Origin: Knoxdaviesia capensis
Lineage: Eukaryota; Ascomycota; Sordariomycetes; Microascales; Gondwanamycetaceae
NCBI GenBank assembly: GCA_001510575.1
Contig: LNGK01000010.1
Location: forward strand, 1,301,825-1,365,824
Reading direction: 5' to 3'
Length of the DNA stretch: 64,000 nt
Each line of letters opens with the position of its first letter. Position 1 is the first letter of the stretch. The translations under genes and the position numbers were made by a program. Below, piece after piece: positions 1 to 10,990 of this stretch. Under the pieces are notes generated by a model that searched no databases, had not been told where the DNA came from, and saw only the letters and a list, made by a program, of their open reading frames with translations.

Positions 1-1579
1 CCGAGAAGGGCCGGATGGGCAGGTCTCGGCATTCGCGTTTGCAGAGACGTGCTGGTGGTGAGTCCGGCCATGTTCGTGTGTGTGGGTGGAGCACGGTAAG
101 TCTGCTCTGCTCGTCGGCTATCATTGGGCTTGTCACCAAACTTTTGTTGGGACAGTGGCCCGTTGGATACTGATCCGCCCCTCCCCTTCATCCCCGGCCT
201 GTGCTATTCGGCCCATAACAAACAAAAACACCCACGAAGCCGTCAAGGCCAACAACAGCAGACAGCGGCAAATCAGAGACCCGGAATTACATGCACACAC
301 TCTTTTTTTTTTTTACTTCAACGCAACCCTCTTATCCTCCTTGCCCCCCCTACCGATGCAGGATCGGCGCTGTCAAAATACGCAAGCACCCGCCCGGCGA
401 TGGGTCGGTGCGACGTGGGACACAGCGGAACACAGGAAATAATCTTCCGGTCCGGAGACAGGGATGGGCCATTTGTCTCTCTCACTTGGCCTGGGGAGGG
501 TCCTGTGCCCTCTCTGGATATTTCTGCCTGGTCGTCCCCTCGTGCCCAACGACTTGCGCCATTGACTCATTCCGTGTCCTTTTTCTCTTCGGGGAGTATC
601 AGAGACCCAGACTTCCCGACGGGACCAGAGAATACAAGCGGGCGGTGGACGGCGAGGTCGGCAACCACGGCACTTGCGACACCTAGGTGACGAGTTTAAA
701 CTCACGGCGCTGCAATCCGGGGGGGTGACTGTTGACACCGGCTTCTCGTGGCGCCATTTTTCACTCACCTTCGGGCCAATTGATATGTTGGCCCCAATCA
801 GGAGGAAAGCAGGTGAGTGTGTCACCCCGGGTGTACATGTGCACCCTGTGTTGCACGTTTGCTCTGTGCAACAGTGGCCCTCCTCCTCTGCGGAGTGTCT
901 CCACAGATATAATATCTCAGGAGAAACGGCCGAAGGTGGCAGCCCCGTAGTGAAGCGAAGCCGAGGCTCGGATGTGTGGTCTGTGTGTTAGGGTTAGGGT
1001 TGGGTGGGTGCTAGGGTTAGTTTTGTGTTTGGGGGTTGGGTTACCAGCTTTCCCCGGATTTATGTCTGTGTGAGGGAAACAGAGCGAGATGATACCTTTT
1101 TTCAGAGAGGGTTGCATATCTTGGGAAGTTTGGTGAAGTTGATGGCAAAATGCTGGGGAAAGAAACTTGGGTGGGACTTTCTGTACAGGGGTAAAAACCA
1201 CTGGAGAGGCGAAATCCCCCGCACTACAGGCTAAGCCCGCTGGAATTCGCAGCACCCACATGCCTAGCAACGGCCTGGGGAAGGGGTTTTTTGGGTTTTT
1301 GTCCATGGTCAGCTTATTGCCTTTGAACCTCGGCTTTGGGCACATGATCGAAAGTGTCACGTTCATGACGTCTCAGCTTCAACTTCAACTTTTTGGCGAT
1401 CTGCGCTTTTCTGTTCTTTTTTCAATTCACCACATAGACAACGGTTGATTGGGTGTTTGGCTTATTTCTCAGGTCTTCGCAACTGAAGCTTTGTAGATAT
1501 TTATTTTCCTCTTCGCTGTAGCGTGTTGATCCTGTTTGTGCGATATCCTTCGATTTCTCTTCACCCTCCACATCTCACA
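1..1579. other. Gene-free upstream region with telomere-like repeats
   Basis: I find no ORF here with recognisable domains or coding-like composition; the short ORFs are low in complexity and lack family resemblance. The stretch is probably the promoter and 5' leader of the nitronate monooxygenase. At about 988-1020 there are two adjacent TTAGGGTTAGGG-like blocks and a CTAGGGTTAG, telomere-type sequence well inside the window. Pyrimidine-rich sequence and an ATG context of CACAATGCC precede the start at 1580, which is normal for fungal leaders. Confidence 0.6.
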
Positions 1580-2788
1580 ATGCCCATCACCACTGAGCTG
1601 ACCCGGCGGCTGGGGATCAAAGGTACGCCCGAGAGATACACAGAGACTGATAACACGGTGTGACAGACCGAGTACTAACCCCCCAGTGCAGTCCCCATCG
1701 TGCAGGGCGGCATGCAGCACGTCGGCACGGCAGACCTCGCGTCGGCCGTGAGCAACGCCGGCGCGCTGGGCATCATCACCGCGCTGATCTTCCCGGAGCC
1801 GGAGGGCCTGCGCGCGGAGATCCGCCGCTGCCGCACGCTCACGGCCAACCCGTTCGGCGTCAACATCACGCTGCTGCCGGCGCTGGTGCCGCCGAACTAC
1901 GCGGCCTACGCGCAAGTGGTGATCGACGAGGGCGTCAAGATCGTCGAGACGGCGGGCAACTCGCCCGGCCCGGTGATCCGCCAGCTGAAGGCGGCCGGCA
2001 TCACGGTGCTGCACAAGTGCACGACGGTGCGCCACGCGCTCAGCGCGGTCAAGCTGGGCGTCGACTTCCTGTCGATCGACGGCTTCGAGTGCGCCGGCCA
2101 CGTCGGCGAGTCGGACATCACGAACTTCATCCTGCTGTCGCGCGCGCGCCAGGAGCTCAGCCTGCCGTTCATCGCGTCGGGCGGCTTCGCCGACGGCCAG
2201 GGGCTGGCCGCCGCGCTGTGTCTGGGCGCCGCCGGCATCAACATGGGCACGCGCTTCCTGTGCACCGAGGAGGCCCCCGTGCACCGCCGCATCAAGGAGA
2301 CCATTGTCGCCGCCGACGAGACCGACACCGAGCTGCTGCTGCGGCGCTGGCGGAACACCACGCGCCTGTTCCGCAACAAGGTCACCGCCGATGCGCTGAA
2401 GGTCGAGCGCGAGAGCACGTCTGGCAAGTTCGAGGAGGTTGCGCCGTTTGTTAGCGGCAAGCGCGGCAAGCAGGTGTTTGTGAATGGCGACCCGGAGTAC
2501 GGCGTAAGTCGACCAGCCCTTCCCCAGCTTGTTTCTCTCTCAGTTTCTATCCACCTTCTTTCTAGAACTGTCGTTCCGTTCTAGTCTCTTCTCCTTCTTC
2601 TGTCCTTTGACGACTCGTGTCTAACCCTTTCGATTTCTCTCCCCTTCTAGGTCTGGACCGCCGGCCAGGTCATCGGCCTCATCCACGACATCCCCAACTG
2701 CGCGACGCTGGTTTCGAGAATCGAGAAGGAGGCCGAAGATACCCTCAAGCAGCGGCTGTCGCTGATCAGCCTGTCGCCCAAGTTGTAA
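1580..2788 (+). CDS. Nitronate monooxygenase (2-nitropropane dioxygenase family)
   Basis: An FMN-dependent oxidase of nitroalkane anions (nitronates), probably detoxifying propionate 3-nitronate-like compounds in the cytosol or peroxisome. Exons are 1580-1622, 1692-2503 and 2651-2788 (330 aa). The second exon must begin after TGCAG at 1691, not CCCAG at 1686, because only that keeps the reading IKVPIVQGGM, the typical N-terminal strand and FMN loop. GFECAGHVGESD puts the expected catalytic His at about residue 151. GGFADGQGLAAAL followed by GAAGINMGTRF is the FMN phosphate-binding region. Both introns have good GT-AG ends and the first carries an ACTAAC branch motif. Length is normal for the family (about 320-380 aa). 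Fungal paralogues differ in substrate, so only the family is certain. Confidence 0.93.
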
Positions 2789-3363
2789 GATAGGTTGTGG
2801 TTTCAGGGACGATCACTCCCCAGCATCACCTGGAGCCCGCGACGTTTTGGTTTCTCTGTGCTTCGCATTTCTTCTTTTTGCTACTGCGTGTACACACTTG
2901 CTTGTTGCAACCGATCGAGTTGCCTATACTTTTGTCTAAATCATCTCCCAGAATCGCCTGGAAGGCAGTCTTTGCAATGAATATATATTGGGCCGGCCAT
3001 GCACCTCAATTTTCTTTTTTCAACTGTCATCGATCCCTCTTCATTCCCACACAAAAAAAGCATGTGAAAGTGGCCCTGCCAACCCTAACCCCAACTTCGA
3101 CTTTCTCAGCCCAAGTTCCCATCAGGTGACTTCGCGTTATCTCCGCGACTACTACTCAGAGTTTCCGACTTTGACGGTTTGGTCCTAGCTTCACGCGACG
3201 GACATCTGCTGCCTATTTCCAGGTTCTCCCACCTGAAGATTTTTCTATCTATCAACAAATACCTCAGTTCCAAGGCCAAATAGCCATCCAATTGACCCTG
3301 TCCCAGATCTCTTATCAACTTGTTCACACCCCCCACTTCCCTTCCCTGTAAAACTCAAGCACT
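2789..3363. other. Intergenic region between nitronate monooxygenase and DUF2461 gene
   Basis: This is the 3' region of the first gene and the promoter/leader of the next. It holds a telobox-like AACCCTAACC at 3081-3090, about 275 nt before the downstream ATG, and CT-rich sequence near the start. Nothing coding is visible. Confidence 0.6.
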
Positions 3364-5127
3364 ATGCCGCCCCGGAAACGCGCGGCTTCAACGGCATCGG
3401 CGGCCTCGGCTGCGTCGACCACCGACTCCGCGTACCGGCGCCAATCGGCCCGGCTCGTGTCGATGCGCAGCTCGGAAGCCCCCGAATCCGGCAGGTCGAC
3501 GCCGGTGGGCGGACCAGCTGCGTCCCGCCAGGACCGTGGCCGCGATCTGGCTCCCGTGCGTAAGAGCCGGGAGCACGGCGACGGCGGCAGCGACGACGGA
3601 CTGTCGTATGGCAGCGGCGACGATAGTGGCGGTGGCGATATCTACGAAGAGGACGGGTACGACGGCGACGACGTCGGCGATTCGGACGGAGACGCGGAGT
3701 ACACGCCGGAGAAGGAGAAGCGGGCGGCGGCTAAGCCGGCGTCCGCGCCCCGCCGGACTGCCAAGCCGCCGGCTGCTAAGAAGGCCAAGGTTGAGGCGGA
3801 GCCGACGCGGCGGGCGGGGACGTCTGCTGGTGCGAACCGGGGAACGCCGGCACAGGCGTTTTCATCTGCCGCAAAGGCCACCAGCGCCGCCGCCGCCGCC
3901 GCCGCCTCGGGGAGCACGCGCACGGTCGCCGTGCGCGGCGGCCGCCGGTCGGCCGCGTCTGTCGCTGACGATGAGCGCGGGTCGCCGGCGCCGTCCCGAG
4001 CCAGCCGAGCCGCGCCGCGCCGCAGCACAGGCGGCGCCGCCGCCTCCCGCGACGCGGAGGACGACCTGGACGACGGCGACGAGCCCGCCGGCCGCCCGGA
4101 GCAGCAGGTGATCCGGGTGAAGCCGCTGCGGGCCGAGGGCAAGACGCCGTACACGCTGACCACGGTGCACGCGAACACGCTGGCCTTCCTGCAGGACCTG
4201 AGGGACAACAACCGGCGCACGTGGCTGCGGGACCCCGGCAACGAGCGCGAGTTCCGGCGCGCGCAGAAGGACTGGGAGGAGTACGTCGAGACGCTGACCG
4301 ACAAGCTCGTGCGCGTCGACTTCACCATCCCCGCCGACCTGCCGGCGCGCGCGCTGGTGTTCCGCATCTACCGCGACGCGCGCTTCTCCAACGCGGCCGA
4401 GCCGTACAAGCCGAACTTCGCGGCGGCGTGGTCGCGCACGGGCCGCAAGGGCGACTTTGCCGTGTACTACCTGCACGTGCAGCCCGGCGGCCACAGCATG
4501 GTGGGCGGCGGCGTGTGGCACGCCACGGGGGAAAAGCTGGCGGCCATCCGCAGGAGCATCCAGGAGCACCCGCGGCGCTGGCGCCGCGTGCTCGGCAACC
4601 CGGAGTTCGTGAGCGTGTTTCTGCCGCAGGCGCGCGGGAAGGGCCGTGACGCCGCGGTGGCGGAGTTCGCCGCGCGGAACAGTGACACGGCGCTCAGGAC
4701 TCAGCCGAACGTAGGTTTTCTTTCTTTGTGGTGACTGCGGGGTTATCTTTTGTCTCCATGGACTTTTCTGGTCTGTTTTTTTTAAAAACTAACACGGGTC
4801 TGTTTCCTCTCCACAGGGTATCCGGCCCGACCACCCCGATCTCCAGCTGCTCCGGCTGCGCGACTTTGTTATCTCCAAGCCGCTGACCGATGCGGCGATC
4901 ACCGCCAAGAAGTCGCAGGACAAGATCATCGAGTACATGGCCGCGGCGCGCCAGTTTGTAAGTTCCCGAAACTCATGCGTTCCTCGTGCTCCCATAAAAT
5001 GGCGGGTTATGTATGATGTCGAGACTAACTTTGGCTATGTGGTGTCCTCGCCCAGGTTTCGTTCCTCAACAGCATCGTCATGCCGGACCCGAATGCTGAT
5101 GAGGAGTGGGCGGATGCGCAGGACTAG
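3364..5127 (+). CDS. DUF2461 family protein with long disordered N-terminus
   Basis: Exons are 3364-4710, 4817-4957 and 5056-5127 (519 aa); all junctions are phase 0 with clear GTAGGT/GTAAGT donors. Residues 1 to about 255 are low in complexity: basic, Ala/Ser/Pro-rich, with acidic stretches (SYGSGDDSGGGDIYEEDGYD) and KR-rich patches, looking nuclear and disordered. From about residue 265 the DUF2461 (TIGR02453) domain follows: LAFLQDLRDNNRRTWL, then DLPARALVFRIYRDARFSN, KPNFAAAWSRTGRK, and YYLHVQPGGHSMVGGGVWH. The domain ends in the last exons with a helical LLRLRDFVISKPLTDAAI segment. The biochemical function of DUF2461 is not established. In bacteria it is a stand-alone protein of about 220 aa, so the N-terminal extension is the eukaryotic addition. 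Confidence 0.85.
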
Positions 5128-5448
5128 AGCGGACTGCGGCGGGATCAGATCTAAGCAGGCTTGATCAACGATGGATATGACCGGATTTGTGGTCTTTTTT
5201 TATTTATTTTGGTTCCCCTTTTTCCTTTCTCTTCTTTGCCTTCCATTAGTTATCACGGCTTACAGACAGGAGGCATCCTATGAGGTCTTCCATATGGTTG
5301 AATATTTGGTATTCTATGTCAGGGACTCTTTTTCATAAATACAATGCCCAGTCGTTTTTCATCTCCATGCATCATCACCGTACAGCATATACTATATACA
5401 CCACTCCAGATCCGCTCAAAGCCATCACACACAACAACACGCACACGC
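5128..5448. other. Convergent 3' intergenic region
   Basis: This short AT-richer spacer lies between two converging genes. It has T-rich runs near 5190-5240 that could serve transcript ends on the plus strand. No gene is visible. Confidence 0.5.
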
Positions 5449-7452
5449 TTAGCATCCGCACAGGTTGAGCCGGCCGACCGACGGGTCGTGGTCGGAGGTC
5501 TGGTCGTCGTACGCCTGCCAGGTGTTCAGGTGCAGGTGCTCGTACACGGGGCTGCGGGCGGCGACGGCGGGGCTGACGAAGAAGTGGTCGAGCTCCTGGG
5601 TGTTCATGTCGTACACGTACGAGTAGCGCTCGACGTCGGGGATGCCGGCGGCGGCGTCCAGGTCGACCATGCCGGACTTCTGCAGGAAGATGGCCATCGG
5701 CTCGACGCCGATGAACTCGTTGAAGTCGCCGCCGGCCACCACGCGCGCCTTGGGGTCCTGCGCCAGGATCTTGCCGATGAAGTCGCCGGTCACCGCCGCC
5801 TGCGCCAGCCGCCCCGCCAGCGCGCCGTTCTGCGGCGGCCGCACGTCGCCGTGCAGCGACGACGAGCCGCCCTTGCTGCTCCAGTGCACGTTCACCGTGA
5901 AGAACGGCTTCTTGGGCCCGCGCACCGCCTGCCACGCCGCCACCACCGGCTTGCGGCTGCTGGTCCACGCGGCGTTCGCCGGGTCGATGCGGCCCGGGTT
6001 GAACGTCAGCTCGTTGCCGGCCAGCAGCTCGGCGGCGTCGGTCGGGCCGCCGGGGTTGGGCTTGTACAGCCGCACGTTCTCCGGGCGGTACAGGTACGCC
6101 ACGCGGATGTTGCCGCCGGACTGGCCGCCGTCCTGGTTGTTGACGGGGTCGACCACGGCCCACTGGTAGCTCACGGCGCCGCCGCTGGCCTCCTCGATGC
6201 GGGCGGCCAGCGTGGTCAGCGTCAGGTTGGACGACACCACGCCGTTGTTGGTGGCGCCGGAGTCGTCCTGCACCTCCTGCAGGAACACAATGTCGGGCGC
6301 GCCGAGGTAGTTGACGATGTGGGCGGCCACGGCCGGCATGTGGGCCGACGTGGGGTTCAGGTTCTCGGCGTTGTAGCCGCCGACGGTCAGGCCGCGGCAG
6401 TCGCCCAGCGACTGCAGCGTCACCGGCTCGACGGTGGTGGTGGCGTTGCGGGTCAGCTGGAGCGCCGTCAGCGGGAGGATGCGGTAGAAGCCGAAGGCGT
6501 ACGTCACCACGCCGGTGAAGTCGGCGAACTCGTCGCCCATCTTGGTGTCGTCGGAGTTCTTGGTGCCGTCGAGCGGCGAGCCGACGACGATGGCCTCAGG
6601 GTTGGCGTCTGAACACACGGTTAGGGACCAGGTTCTTTTTTCCATAAAAGAGGAAAGGAGTCAAAAGCAGAGGATGCAGCACTTACCAGGGCCGAACTGG
6701 GTCACTCCGCCGTGCTCGTTGGTGCCGGTGACGGCCCAGTCGCCGACCACCCAGGTATCGCCGTACGTGTTGGGCCGGCTGATGCCGCGGGGGCTCTTCA
6801 CGGTGACCAGCTCGCCGTTGATGCTCTCCCAGAAGTCGAGGCCGTACAGGGTCGGCTCCAACACGGGGTTGGCGACCGACAGGTTGGCCTGGCCGTTGGG
6901 GTAGCCGAACACGCCACCGACATCGAGGCTGCTGTACAGCTCGGTGGGCGGGGAGAGCGTGTCGACGCCGAGCACCAGCGGGGTGACGGGGTTGCCCTTG
7001 CTGGTGACGACGATGCCCGACGGCGAGGAGAGCTCGGTCAGGTAGATGTAGGTGTTGGTGGAGCTGCAGAGGAGGGAGAGAGAGAAAGAGAGAGAGAGTC
7101 AGTCAGTCGTGGACCTATAGTAGAGAGATACTACACTGTACAAGAAGGGGGGCCGGGACACTTACCGGTACTCCAGGATCTTGCCGTTGACGCTGATGAT
7201 GTCGCCCACGGTGACGTTGGCCAGGGCCGAGGTGCCGTACACGTAGACGGACTCCGACGTGGCCGGGTCGTCGTCGGGGGTGGTCGAGCGCAGCCAGAAG
7301 CCGTTGGGCCCCTTGGCGGTGACGAGGCCGACCACGCCGGTGACGGTCTGGTCCTTGAGCGGCGACAGGAAGCGGTTGCCGTTGATCTCGGCCACGGTCA
7401 CCGCCGAAGCAGTGCCAAGCGCGGCGAGGAGGGGGACGAAGGAATACTTCAT
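5449..7452 (-). CDS. Secreted endonuclease/exonuclease/phosphatase-family nuclease
   Basis: Exons on the minus strand are 7452-7166, 7063-6687 and 6608-5449 (607 aa), with matching phases and GTAAGT donors. The N-terminus MKYSFVPLLAALGTASA is a signal peptide, so the product is extracellular or periplasmic-like. Residues about 20-100 resemble the OB-fold repeat that precedes bacterial extracellular nucleases of the ExeM/NucH type (VTGVVGLVTAKGPNGFWLRS, then NVTVGDIISVNGKI). The C-terminal EEP domain shows APDIVFLQEVQDD (metal-binding Glu), NVHWSSKG, VVAGGDFNEF and, near the end, ELDHFFVS and SDHDPSVG, the catalytic Asp/His set. Likely role: degradation of external nucleic acid. The first intron has a long GA tract that reads CT on the coding strand, serving as its polypyrimidine tract. 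Confidence 0.88.
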
Positions 7453-7493
7453 TGTGACGGCGGGAGGGAGATGTGTGACCACAGGTGGGACGN

Positions 7494-7522
7494 GGGGGGG
7501 GGGGGGGGGGGGGGGGGGGGGG
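7494..7522. repeat. Poly-G homopolymer next to an ambiguous base
   Basis: A run of 29 G follows an N at 7493. On the coding strand of the nuclease it is a C-tract 42-70 nt upstream of the ATG. Its true length is uncertain because homopolymers of this size are poorly sequenced. Confidence 0.9.
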
Positions 7523-7611
7523 AAGGGGAGGAAGGAGGAGAGAGAGAGAAAGGAAGCGTGGAAGATGGGTGGAATGAGGAGAGGACAGACAGCATATATA
7601 TACAAATATAG

Positions 7612-7638
7612 ATATATATATATATATATATATATATA
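7612..7638. repeat. (AT)n microsatellite
   Basis: About 13 AT units lie in the upstream region of the secreted nuclease gene, roughly 160-185 nt before its start. Confidence 0.95.
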
Positions 7639-10600
7639 CTGGACATGCATGCTTGCTACCACCCTAGGAACGTGGAGAGCTCTCCTCCTCCCCCATGTCG
7701 GGATCCAAGAAGCAACAGAGATAGCAGGCTCCGGTGACGGGATTGGCGTGGTATCGGATGGGACTGGTCTACGGCACAGACTTATTGGAAGCATGCAGCC
7801 CTCCAGATATTGGAAATGGTTCCAGTGGAGACACGACAGAACAAAAGCATGTGTGTTCAGGTCTCGGCGAGCATGGCATATCGCAATGTCACGGTAGCCA
7901 CTCCCACCCCGTGTTCTCTTTCTCTCTGTTTCTCGTCTCTCTCTTTCTCTCTCGTTGTTTCTGTCCCTTCTGGGGTCCGTCTCCCCTCCCCCATTTTCAG
8001 CTTATCCCGCGAAGATCACCAACCCACCCCGTCTAGAACCCACACCCCCCCTTCTCACTTCCACAGGGTTGAGCGTGTGCCTGGTTTGGGACCTTTGATG
8101 GGCTCTCCAAATGGTCTGAGAAGAAGAGCTTTGGCTATAAGTTACGTTATTGTCTTTTTCTTTTCAGCCAGACACATACTTAATCGAGGATAGACACTGC
8201 AGGGAGCATCGACCGAGGGCGGGAGGCAAAGACAGGCACACTCAAACGGCGATAAACAGGAATCTAAGGTTTGCTGCTCCAATCGGAGCTCGTCATCGCA
8301 CATCTGGATGTCCCGATTAGGGGCACCCACTAGGGGAGGAACTTTTTGATTCGCGCTGCCGCTTCTACAGCACATGGAGGGGGGGGCGTTGCCAGGATTA
8401 AGTTTCCGTTGCCATTTTACTGGAGACACGCCCCTTGGGAAGCAAGTCGAGTGAGGGATCCCGGTTTTTGCAAACACAATCGTGATGGCTGCCAATGGTG
8501 GGAGCAAACGCAAGCTCTTGGGGTTCACATGGGCAAAGCTACGCTCTCAATCAGCCACAGACAGTTTCAGATATCGAGTACTGCGAATGCCATCACTTTC
8601 CTCACGGTCTGATTGTTTGAAGGATTGTGGAATTCCCATGGCAAGTGAACGCCGGAAAGTCTCCGGCATCGCGGGTGATACTGATGGCCTGCGTGCAGAC
8701 CGGCTTGAGCTGGGCTGAGCTGCTCTTCTGGCAGTGATTTTTGAACCGAAGGCGAGAGAACCCTTGGGGACTTTGCGACAGTTTCCACGATGAAGATTTC
8801 GTTCTGTACCCGAACTACCTTGTGAATCTTGCCCAACCACCGCTGGACACCGGCAGTTCAGCAGCAATGAATGGCAGTGACACACCCACCACTCTACGTA
8901 CTCGTATGTTCACCAGCGCCACCACCCAAAAAGCATCACGCCAGTTACACGTGCACCCAAAGAGTGGTCTCTTCCTCAACGTCCCTCCTCCACGTACGTC
9001 CCCCCAAAACCACATCCTCTCTCGGTGAGAAAGGACGGAATAGCCCCAGACTTCCAGGCCCAAGAATGCAATTGTTGATCCACGTCTGCAGCATCGTGCC
9101 CGGGACTTTTCATTTGCCCAGATCGATGTAGTTTCCATTACCCAATTCCCCAGATCCAAACACGGGAAGTTCCCGGGGGGACGAAGATGCTTGCTTCGTC
9201 TTTTTGCAGGACCTGTAGAATCGCTGCAATACGGGCACGTTTTTGACGAGGGGGCTGGTTGAGGTTTAACCCTAGGCAACTTATCGGGGATGCGTTTATC
9301 GCAGAACGGCCATTGGTTGATGTGCGTATGACTGGCCTTATCGGAGGGCTACTATTGGTGGCGCTGATAAGCCGGCTCACACGTTTTTGCTTCCTTGTTC
9401 CTGAAGATCGCTTCTCTGAAAAGTTCTCTTCTTCTTCTAGCCTAGAAGTAAAAAGTAACAGCTCCAATAATTCCACAGTTCAGCCACTCAGGCTCTTGGA
9501 CTCTCTCTCTCTCTCTCCACACCCATTTCCACATGAAGATTTACTCCATCCGGTATGCTGAGCTTTGGAAGAAGCCCGAAGATTCCCTGCCCACGATGTG
9601 TGACTCCCAGGATAATCAGTGTCTTGGACTCTTCGTCTCGTGTCCCGGGCCACTCTTGGCTGTCTTTTGCAGTCTTGCCTCTCTCCCTTCTCTCTCTGTG
9701 CTTCCCTACACACACCCATCCACCAAATTCGCCATCAGAGAAGCTGTCTGCCAATAAATCCGCATCCTCCACCTCGTCCCTTTTCGGACCAGCCATCCTC
9801 GAACCCTCTTGCGCCACCCACTGCAACGCTGCTACGCCGCACACAACAGACCGGGGGATGGAAATCCAGATGGGCCATATCACACAGATCGCCCAAATTT
9901 GACGAACTAGGCACATGCAGTATCTCTTGTGTCTTTCTGAGTGTCTTTCTGAGTGTCTTATCTGATCACCGCCGTATCTGTCCGGCGGCAGTCGCGTATC
10001 CAGGCCCCATGGTGGCCGCCAGCCGGCCTGTGCAGTACGCACTACAGAAAACAAATCGCCGGCCGTGATATCGACTAACCTATACACTATCCTGACTCAA
10101 TCTCCCATCGTCCGTCCTGCCGTCTTCCGGGCTCTTGTCTAGGCAGATAGAGAGTAACAAACAGGCCGTAACTCCCGGGTTCATCTGGAGAGTCTATGGC
10201 CACTGGACCCTCCCCTTCCTCCCTCTCGCCTCCTCCCAGAACACCACCCGCCCGTCACCAAAGACACACTCTCTCTGGCTGGTGATACTATCCCTGTGCC
10301 ATTCTGTGCTGCAACCTCACTAAAACCGGCCGCGCCCACATGCTTCTGGGCCACTTTGTTTGCCTGTCGTCGCTCTGTTCCGTCCTGCCAATTCCCAATG
10401 AGGAAGGCTGTAACTCTGATAGTGTGCGAAGCCCTCCCCAAACCGTGTTCCTGATTGCCTGTGCCTCGATTTCGCCCATCTTATCTTGGACAGCATCGGA
10501 GACTCCCGATTGCTCGCTCGCTTGCATGTCCCTGTCACCGTTGGATTTTGGAAGCAAAAGATTTCTGGGGCGCCCCCCCTGGTGCCTTGGCTCTTATTTC

Positions 10601-10943
10601 GTGCTTTGAGAGAGAGACGCTTGGTGATGATGCCTTTTTTCCTTCCCAATATCCTGTGGATTATGCTGCTTCTCAGCGGTTCCTTGGGGTCTCCACCAGG
10701 CCTGCTTTCTCCCTTTCCAATGCAACATTGGGGACGGTTATCACTTGCCAACATCAATGTTTGTCGGCCACACACGCTACGAAGTGCGCACACGATACAT
10801 GCCGAGCTTCCACATCCCCAGTCGGCGACGTGTATCTCGACTTTTTGATATCGGATTTTTCGGACAGCTCTTGCGAAAAGGTTCTGCGTAATACGTGATA
10901 AGAACCAGACCCATCAACCTGGCCGGCAGAAGCACCACCACCA

Positions 10944-10990
10944 CCAAGGCCAAGACCAAGGCCAAGACCAAGGCCAAGACCAAGACCAAG
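10944..10990. repeat. 12-bp minisatellite
   Basis: Three exact copies of CCAAGGCCAAGA are followed by a shortened variant CCAAGACCAAG. In the plus frame it would read as alternating Lys/Ala/Thr codons, but no gene-like context surrounds it. Confidence 0.9.

Noticed and set aside
988..1020. Telomere end of a chromosome
   Set aside because: Only a few TTAGGG units occur, flanked by unique DNA and normal genes; this is an interstitial motif.
1687..1691. CCCCAG acceptor at 1686 for exon 2 of the nitronate monooxygenase
   Set aside because: It shifts the frame; the TGCAG acceptor five bases later restores KVPIVQGGM.
9488..10087. 199-codon minus-strand ORF
   Set aside because: It crosses CT/GA-rich sequence, has no domain, no supporting splice sites and atypical codon use compared with true exons here.
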